DNA of 64,000 nucleotides, taken from Bolinopsis microptera. Taxonomy: Eukaryota > Ctenophora > Tentaculata > Lobata > Bolinopsidae. Where the stretch lies: the NCBI RefSeq assembly GCF_026151205.1, contig NC_087074.1:13973167-14037166 (forward strand). The letters run 5' to 3'. The notes below the pieces were generated by a model. That model was not told the origin of the DNA, did no database searches, and worked only from the letters and a program-made list of their open reading frames with translations. Numbering within the stretch: the first letter of the stretch is position 1; each line of letters starts with the position of its first letter. Position numbers and translations under genes: made by a program. Shown here one piece after another: positions 56,571-64,000 of this stretch.

Positions 56571-59350
56571 GCCGGATTCTTGAATAACGGAAAATTGTAT
56601 TGATAAATGTTCTTTAAGCTCTTCAAATAGTTAGAGCACTATAATACGGTCAATTTCAGGGAGTATAAAAAAATTTCTTCGTCTGTGAGTGGAGATACAA
56701 GGTCAAACACAAGAAAATATCTTCATTTGGCCAGAATTTTTGCCGGATTCTTGAATAACGGAAAATTGTATTGATAAATGTTCTTTAAACTCTTCAAATA
56801 GTTAGAACACTATAATACGGTCAATTTCAGGGAGTATAAAAAAATTTCTTCGTCTGTGAGTGGAGATACAAGGTCAAACACAAGAAAATATCTTCATTTG
56901 GCCAGAATTTTTGCCGGATTCTTGAATAACGGAAAATTGTATTGATAAATGTTCTTTAAACTCTTCAAATAGTTAGAGCACTATAATACGGTCAATTTCA
57001 GGGAGTATAAAAAAATTTCTTCGTCTGTGAGTGGAGATACAAGGTCAAACACAAGAAAATATCTTCATTTGGCCAGAATTTTTGCCGGATTCTTGAATAA
57101 CGGAAAATTGTATTGATAAATGTTCTTTAAACTCTTCAAATAGTTAGAGCACTATAATACGGTCAAGTTCAGGGAGTATAAAAAAATTTCTTCGTCTGTG
57201 AGTGGAGATACAATGTCAAACACAAGAAAATATCTTCATTTGGCCAGAATTTTTGCCGGATTCTTGAATAACGGAAAATTGTATTGATAAATGTTCTTTA
57301 AACTCTTCAAATAGTTAGAGCACTATAATACGGTCAATTTCAGGGAGTATAAAAAAATTTCTTCGTCTGTGAGTGGAGATACAAGGTCAAACACAAGAAA
57401 ATATCTTCATTTGGCCAGAATTTTTGCCGGATTCTTGAATAACGGAAAATTGTATTGATAAATGTTCTTTAAACTCTTCAAATAGTTAGAGCACTATAAT
57501 ACGGTCAATTTCAGGGAGTATAAAAAAATTTCTTCGTCTGTGAGTGGAGATACAAGGTCAAACACAAGAAAATATCTTCATTTGGCCAGAATTTTTGCCG
57601 GATTCTTGAATAACGGAAAATTGTATTGATAAATGTTCTTTAAACTCTTCAAATAGTTAGAACACTATAATACGGTCAATTTCAGGGAGTATAAAAAAAT
57701 TTCTTCGTCTGTGAGTGGAGATACAAGGTCAAACACAAGAAAATATCTTCATTTGGCCAGAATTTTTGCCGGATTCTTGAATAACGGAAAATTGTATTGA
57801 TAAATGTTCTTTAAACTCTTCAAATAGTTAGAGCACTATAATACGGTCAATTTCAGGGAGTATAAAAAAATTTCTTCGTCTGTGAGTGGAGATACAAGGT
57901 CAAACACAAGAAAATATCTTCATTTGGCCAGAATTTTTGCCGGATTCTTGAATAACGGAAAATTGTATTGATAAATGTTCTTTAAACTCTTCAAATAGTT
58001 AGAGCACTATAATACGGTCAATTTCAGGGAGTATAAAAAAATTTCTTCGTCTGTGAGTGGAGATACAAGGTCAAACACAAGAAAATATCTTCATTTGGCC
58101 AGAATTTTTGCCGGATTCTTGAATAACGGAAAATTGTATTGATAAATGTTCTTTAAACTCTTCAAATAGTTAGAGCACTATAATACGGTCAATTTCAGGG
58201 AGTATAAAAAAATTTCTTCGTCTGTGAGTGGAGATACAAGGTCAAACACAAGAAAATATCTTCATTTGGCCAGAATTTTTGCCGGATTCTTGAATAACGG
58301 AAAATTGTATTGATAAATGTTCTTTAAACTCTTCAAATAGTTAGAGCACTATAATACGGTCAATTTCAGGGAGTATAAAAAAATTTCTTCGTCTGTGAGT
58401 GGAGATACAAGGTCAAACACAAGAAAATATCTTCATTTGGCCAGAATTTTTGCCGGATTCTTGAATAACGGAAAATTGTATTGATAAATGTTCTTTAAAC
58501 TCTTCAAATAGTTAGAACACTATAATACGGTCAATTTCAGGGAGTATAAAAAAATTTCTTCGTCTGTGAGTGGAGATACAAGGTCAAACACAAGAAAATA
58601 TCTTCATTTGGCCAGAATTTTTGCCGGATTCTTGAATAACGGAAAATTGTATTGATAAATGTTCTTTAAACTCTTCAAATAGTTAGAGCACTATAATACG
58701 GTCAATTTCAGGGAGTATAAAAAAATTTCTTCGTCTGTGAGTGGAGATACAAGGTCAAACACAAGAAAATATCTTCATTTGGCCAGAATTTTTGCCGGAT
58801 TCTTGAATAACGGAAAATTGTATTGATAAATGTTCTTTAAACTCTTCAAATAGTTAGAACACTATAATACGGTCAATTTCAGGGAGTATAAAAAAATTTC
58901 TTCGTCTGTGAGTGGAGATACAAGGTCAAACACAAGAAAATATCTTCATTTGGCCAGAATTTTTGCCGGATTCTTGAATAACGGAAAATTGTATTGATAA
59001 ATGTTCTTTAAACTCTTCAAATAGTTAGAACACTATAATACGGTCAAGTTCAGGGAGTATAAAAAAATTTCTTCGTCTGTGAGTGGAGATACAATGTCAA
59101 ACACAAGAAAATATCTTCATTTGGCCAGAATTTTTGCCGGATTCTTGAATAACGGAAAATTGTATTGATAAATGTTCTTTAAACTCTTCAAATAGTTAGA
59201 GCACTATAATACGGTCAATTTCAGGGAGTATAAAAAAATTTCTTCGTCTGTGAGTGGAGATACAAGGTCAAACACAAGAAAATATCTTCATTTGGCCAGA
59301 ATTTTTGCCGGATTCTTGAATAACGGAAAATTGTATTGATAAATGTTCTT
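56571..59350 (+). repeat. 171-bp tandem array, 16 full units
   Basis: GCCGGATTCTTGAATAACGG recurs exactly every 171 bp from 56571 to 59307, with very few differences between units (G or A in GTTAGARCAC; a linked pair GTCAAGTTC plus CAATGTC in two units). The unit has no coding potential. It is preceded by two extra GCCGGATTTTT motifs (56550-56570). Confidence 0.97.
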
Positions 59351-60248
59351 TGTTGATACGGTGATGAGACGACTTTTCTGGCCGAAAAGTGGGAATGTCT
59401 ACTGTACAGTCGCTGAGATAGAGCCTGGAGACACACTTATATAGAATAGAGACTTAAAAATTTAAACTAATTTAAAACTAAGTTTTCAAATTTTAGTGCT
59501 GAAGCAGGAACCTACTGTGTAAATTTAATAAGTCTAACATGGTAATAGAGAGATGATGTAAAGTAGGACTTTCTGAACCGATCGTAGCTCGGTCGTGGGG
59601 ATGAACATACTATGTAACATTATCTTCCAGTGTCTAATCAAGATGGAAGTTTAGGATCATCTAATAACTCAGCAGGATCCATCCGCAGAGGGCTTGGTAT
59701 CGTACACCCCACTATACTGTCGAAGTCGGAAAAACCGGAACCAACGTAGACCTACAATGATAATTTTCTGTGATCAGTAACTTCACAGATTACTATTTGG
59801 ATTAAACTAGATTTAAAAGAAGTTAGACGATTACACATTTAACCAATTGGCAAAATAAACGTTTTACAACTTCACATCAACATGAACATGAAAATGTTTT
59901 CAAGATTCAAAAAACATTGAATTCACTTTGAATAAAGACAAAAAACCGTTCGGACTTACTTACTTCGGTGCAAATTGTGACAGTAAGTTCGAACACTGCG
60001 AATCTGTAAGCAGACCGAGTCTTTGTTAAGAGTTTGACAGTGAATTATTTGTCCTGCTAAACGGATTCTGGCAGTGAACTGGTTAAAGGGAGGTCACGTG
60101 TCAGAAACGCTGGCCAATTACAGACTATTACGTGGCAGTGCGTAGTGTCACACGACATATGCATGTGCCAGTGTAGATGCAGATGGAGGAGCACGTGACT
60201 ATAACGTGGTCTCTCATGCACATAGTGCTTCAAATAAATTAGCTCCAG
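59351..60248. other. 0.9-kb core between inverted 171-bp arrays
   Basis: Unique sequence without a long open frame. It contains AGTAAGTTCGAACACTGCG and several CACGTG-type palindromes. No transposase or RNA gene is recognised. Its symmetric position between head-to-head arrays suggests it is the centre of one element. Confidence 0.5.
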
Positions 60249-61805
60249 CTCCGTTATTCAAGAATCCAGCAAAAATTCTGGCCAAATGAAGATATTTTCT
60301 TGTGTTTGACCTTGTATCTCCACTCACAGACGAAGAAATTTTTTTATACTCCCTGAAATTGACCGTATTATAGTGCTCTAACTATTTGAAGAGTTTAAAG
60401 AACATTTATCAATACAATTTTCCGTTATTCAAGAATCCGGCAAAAATTCTGGCCAAATGAAGATATTTTCTTGTGTTTGACCTTGTATCTCCACTCACAG
60501 ACGAAGAAATTTTTTATTATCCCTGAAATTGACCGTATTATAGTGCTCTAACTATTTGAAGAGTTTAAAGAACATTTATCAATACAATTTTCCGTTATTC
60601 AAGAATCCGGCAAAAATTCTGGCCAAATGAAGATATTTTCTTGTGTTTGACCTTGTATCTCCACTCACAGACGAAGAAATTTTTTTATACTCCCTGAAAT
60701 TGACCGTATTATAGTGTTCTAACTATTTGAAGAGTTTAAAGAACATTTATCAATACAATTTTCCGTTATTCAAGAATCCGGCAAAAATTCTGGCCAAATG
60801 AAGATATTTTCTTGTGTTTGACCTTGTATCTCCACTCACAGACGAAGAAATTTTTTTATACTCCCTGAAATTGACCGTATTATAGTGCTCTAACTATTTG
60901 AAGAGTTTAAAGAACATTTATCAATACAATTTTCCGTTATTCAAGAATCCGGCAAAAATTCTGGCCAAATGAAGATATTTTCTTGTGTTTGACCTTGTAT
61001 CTCCACTCACAGACGAAGAAATTTTTTTATACTCCCTGAAATTGACCGTATTATAGTGCTCTAACTATTTGAAGAGTTTAAAGAACATTTATCAATACAA
61101 TTTTCCGTTATTCAAGAATCCGGCAAAAATTCTGGCCAAATGAAGATATTTTCTTGTGTTTGACCTTGTATCTCCACTCACAGACGAAGAAATTTTTTTA
61201 TACTCCCTGAAATTGACCGTATTATAGTGCTCTAACTATTTGAAGAGTTTAAAGAACATTTATCAATACAATTTTCCGTTATTCAAGAATCCGGCAAAAA
61301 TTCTGGCCAAATGAAGATATTTTCTTGTGTTTGACCTTGTATCTCCACTCACAGACGAAGAAATTTTTTTATACTCCCTGAAATTGACCGTATTATAGTG
61401 TTCTAACTATTTGAAGAGTTTAAAGAACATTTATCAATACAATTTTCCGTTATTCAAGAATCCGGCAAAAATTCTGGCCAAATGAAGATATTTTCTTGTG
61501 TTTGACCTTGTATCTCCACTCACAGACGAAGAAATTTTTTTATACTCCCTGAAATTGACCGTATTATAGTGCTCTAACTATTTGAAGAGTTTAAAGAACA
61601 TTTATCAATACAATTTTCCGTTATTCAAGAATCCGGCAAAAATTCTGGCCAAATGAAGATATTTTCTTGTGTTTGACCTTGTATCTCCACTCACAGACGA
61701 AGAAATTTTTTTATACTCCCTGAAATTGACCGTATTATAGTGCTCTAACTATTTGAAGAGTTTAAAGAACATTTATCAATACGATTTTCCGTTATTCAAG
61801 AATCC
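60249..61805 (-). repeat. 171-bp tandem array in inverted orientation, 9 units
   Basis: TTATTCAAGAATCCGGC recurs at 60254, 60425, 60595, 60766 and onward every 171 bp (one unit 170 bp) to 61792. It is the reverse complement of the array at 56571-59350, with the same A/G variant seen at about 60717 and 61401. Confidence 0.97.
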
Positions 61806-64000
61806 GGCAAAAAAATCAGCGCCAAATAACAAAACCTATCCTTGTGTTTCAGGTATTAGTCTAGTCTATATTACTTCACAGTGGTATATGTGGAAGTTGG
61901 TATTGTCCTGTTAATATTTGCCGAGTTTTGCGGACAGTTGGCCATGATTTCAAGTGATATTTTGGAAAAGTTTGGGAAATTTGCAGCGCGATTATCCGGC
62001 AAAAATCCGGCAATTCTGGTCTCAAGTACTTCTGCGCGCCGCAACCGAATCAGATTTAAGTGCACTTTTTCCATTGTAAACACTACATACGACGCGCAAC
62101 ACGTTCTACGAGGTCGAAATTTTCGAGGTCTCTAACACCGGAATGGAGCAATATTTAGACGATCTGACACTTTCTAGGGCTTAAGCAACCTAAGAGAAAT
62201 TAGGGGAACAACTCAGAAACAATTTTTAGTCGATATTCCGGTGTCTGTAGATGTCCGAAGTTTTGGCAGTAAAGTGCTCACAACACAGCTTCTGAAGGCT
62301 CTAGAAGGTTCCCGATACCGTCAGAGTGTTCAGTACACTCCATTCTATCATATAAGAACCCTAAAAGAAGTCCCAGGGCTCGAGCAAAGAAGCGTGATAT
62401 TTGCCCGTAAGAGCCTCTACTAATAAGTAAATCATTTTTAATTTTAGCTAATTGAAAACTCAAATTATAGATTATTGTTTTATGTTTTAAAATGAGTGCT
62501 TATAAGTAATTTCTGGATATGATAATACTCCTGATGATACCTTTCAAGCATTACCTGGTAATGAGGCACAGCTCAGTTTGCAGGTACACCATATATTTGA
62601 TGTAAGCGTGTATATATTACGTATCATATTAGTTAATTTGTAATTAATTACTAGGTATGCAATTGAAAGACATTGATTCGCGGCGCGCAATCGTAGCTCC
62701 ATCACTATACTTACTCAAAACTTAATCGTAGAGAAATCGAGCGCTACATGGTTTATTTACTAACGCGTGCAGCGTGAGACCAAAGATTTCTTGTCCAATT
62801 TTCGATACCATTTGAATCATTATTTAAAATATTTTCATCCGTGATTTTATCCATTTCTTACGGACCTATAACAGTTCTAACGGGTTAATTTAGCTTTCGA
62901 TATTCGCAATAAATCCATCGCACATAGTGGCTGACTGGCTGATGACCAATATTTTGCTTTCATAATTAACCAATAAGACGATATTTTTCATATGACCACC
63001 AAATTAACAGCGAAAATGAGTGATCATTCCTCCAGCACAATATATAGTGGGAGTTGCACTTCAATATGAATTGTGTATTAGTTGAGGACAATATAATGAT
63101 TTAAGTTATTGAGAAAAGACAATTTTTTGAGAAAAGACAATTTTATTATTTATCACCAATTCAATACACAATGATTGTGTCACAATCAATCAATAAATAT
63201 ATATCCGAATAAACTTGATTTCAAAGATAATGATAAAAGTATGCTAGCAGCTAGCGCGCTTGTATTTAATAATAATACATGCTGTTCAAGTGGGTCTGAC
63301 CACATGACCGCCACTCACATTACCACATCTGGTGAAAGGACCCAGGCGCTATTAAGCTTTTATGAGCCCTGGCTGACTGCTGAGAGTGGCGATGGGTCTG
63401 ACATTAATTTTGTTTTCCTTATATTCCAGTAAAATTTAAGTTTTAAGTTATATGATTGTCATGCGATATTTAAGTCACAGCTGCTCGCAATACATTATTA
63501 TTATATTCACAATTTTAGGCAAATGTCTGCTATATATTACTATCAAACAGTGCAGGGACTGGTTTAATTTTGCTATCTATTAAATGGAATAGATCGAATG
63601 ACTTACAAGACACCGTTTAAGTGTTCTGATAACCATAGCCTCTGGCTAGTCATCAGTCCATTCATGAGGTTTGATAAGTGCACTAGAGGCTAGAAGTTTT
63701 CAGCACCTCTAATCAAGTAGACTCAGGGTGTTAAACTTATTTCACTTGGATAATGATAATTGTAAAAGCTTCAAAGTTTCACTTTGTTAAAATTTCTTTA
63801 ATAATTGTAATTTCAGCACTGATTACTTTTTTAAACCATGCATGTGTGTAATGTGTATCGTCTTCAAATGAACGAACGGAGAAATATTTAACACTTTTAC
63901 ATCGCTTTTTATCAACTTCTATCAAAGTTCCTAATTTCAAGTTTTTACTTTCTTTTTCCTCACATCATCATTGAATCAGAATGACGGACATTCTCTGCAA
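61806..64000. other. right flank of the arrays and intergenic DNA
   Basis: Near 62000-62040, TCCGGCAAAAATCCGGCAAT and TCTCAAGTACTTC mirror the left flank of the first array (TACTTGAGAGCG...GCCGGATTTTTGCCGGA at 56533-56575). An open frame ending at 62421 and one at 63175-63432 have no recognisable similarity. The remainder is AT-rich with no supported gene. Confidence 0.45.

Noticed and set aside
59221..59436. 71-aa minus-strand frame at the edge of the 171-bp array
   Set aside because: It is non-coding repeat sequence open by chance, with no recognisable motif.
56571..61805. Array considered as a CRISPR locus
   Set aside because: The repeats are contiguous 171-bp units without unique spacers, in a eukaryotic context.

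Overview
The window is from an invertebrate animal genome: AT-rich, with spliced metazoan genes and a high density of transposable elements. A cnidarian or another early-branching animal fits best, judging by the Penelope and CR1-like elements and the gene style. That taxonomic placement is inference; no rRNA or mitochondrial marker is present.

Four host genes can be modelled from open reading frames and matching splice phases. (1) A CEP97-like centrosomal LRR/IQ protein, + strand, 10504-19705, 11 coding exons, 778 aa. (2) An ELOVL6-like fatty-acid elongase, - strand, 20597-22046, 5 exons, 257 aa, convergent with CEP97. (3) A Y-box/cold-shock RNA-binding protein, - strand, 35696-47749, 6 exons, 376 aa. 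(4) A single-exon rhodopsin-like receptor, + strand, 36971-37915, nested antisense in an intron of the Y-box gene. These genes have no evident shared pathway.

Most of the rest is nested mobile DNA. 1-4440 holds short GC-rich inverted-repeat elements and a 508-bp foldback element. 4.5-9.4 kb is a CR1-like retroposon split by a second retroposon on the opposite strand. 28.7-34.7 kb is a satellite-like repeat broken by a stack of short elements, most leaving about 8-bp target duplications. The largest carries about 3 kb of almost pure purine sequence. The 8.4-kb second intron of the Y-box gene holds a Penelope-like element interrupted by a 3.2-kb long-inverted-repeat DNA transposon with a transposase remnant. 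51-55 kb contains three hAT-like MITEs, each with a perfect 8-bp target duplication. 56.5-61.8 kb carries two head-to-head arrays of a 171-bp repeat flanking a 0.9-kb core.

The best candidates for something undescribed are: (a) a group of roughly 70-130-bp elements with TT...AA ends, GC-rich interiors and mostly 8-bp duplications; (b) the polypurine transposon; (c) the 171-bp inverted-array element. Calls on both strands come from reading the sequence alone; no database search was run.
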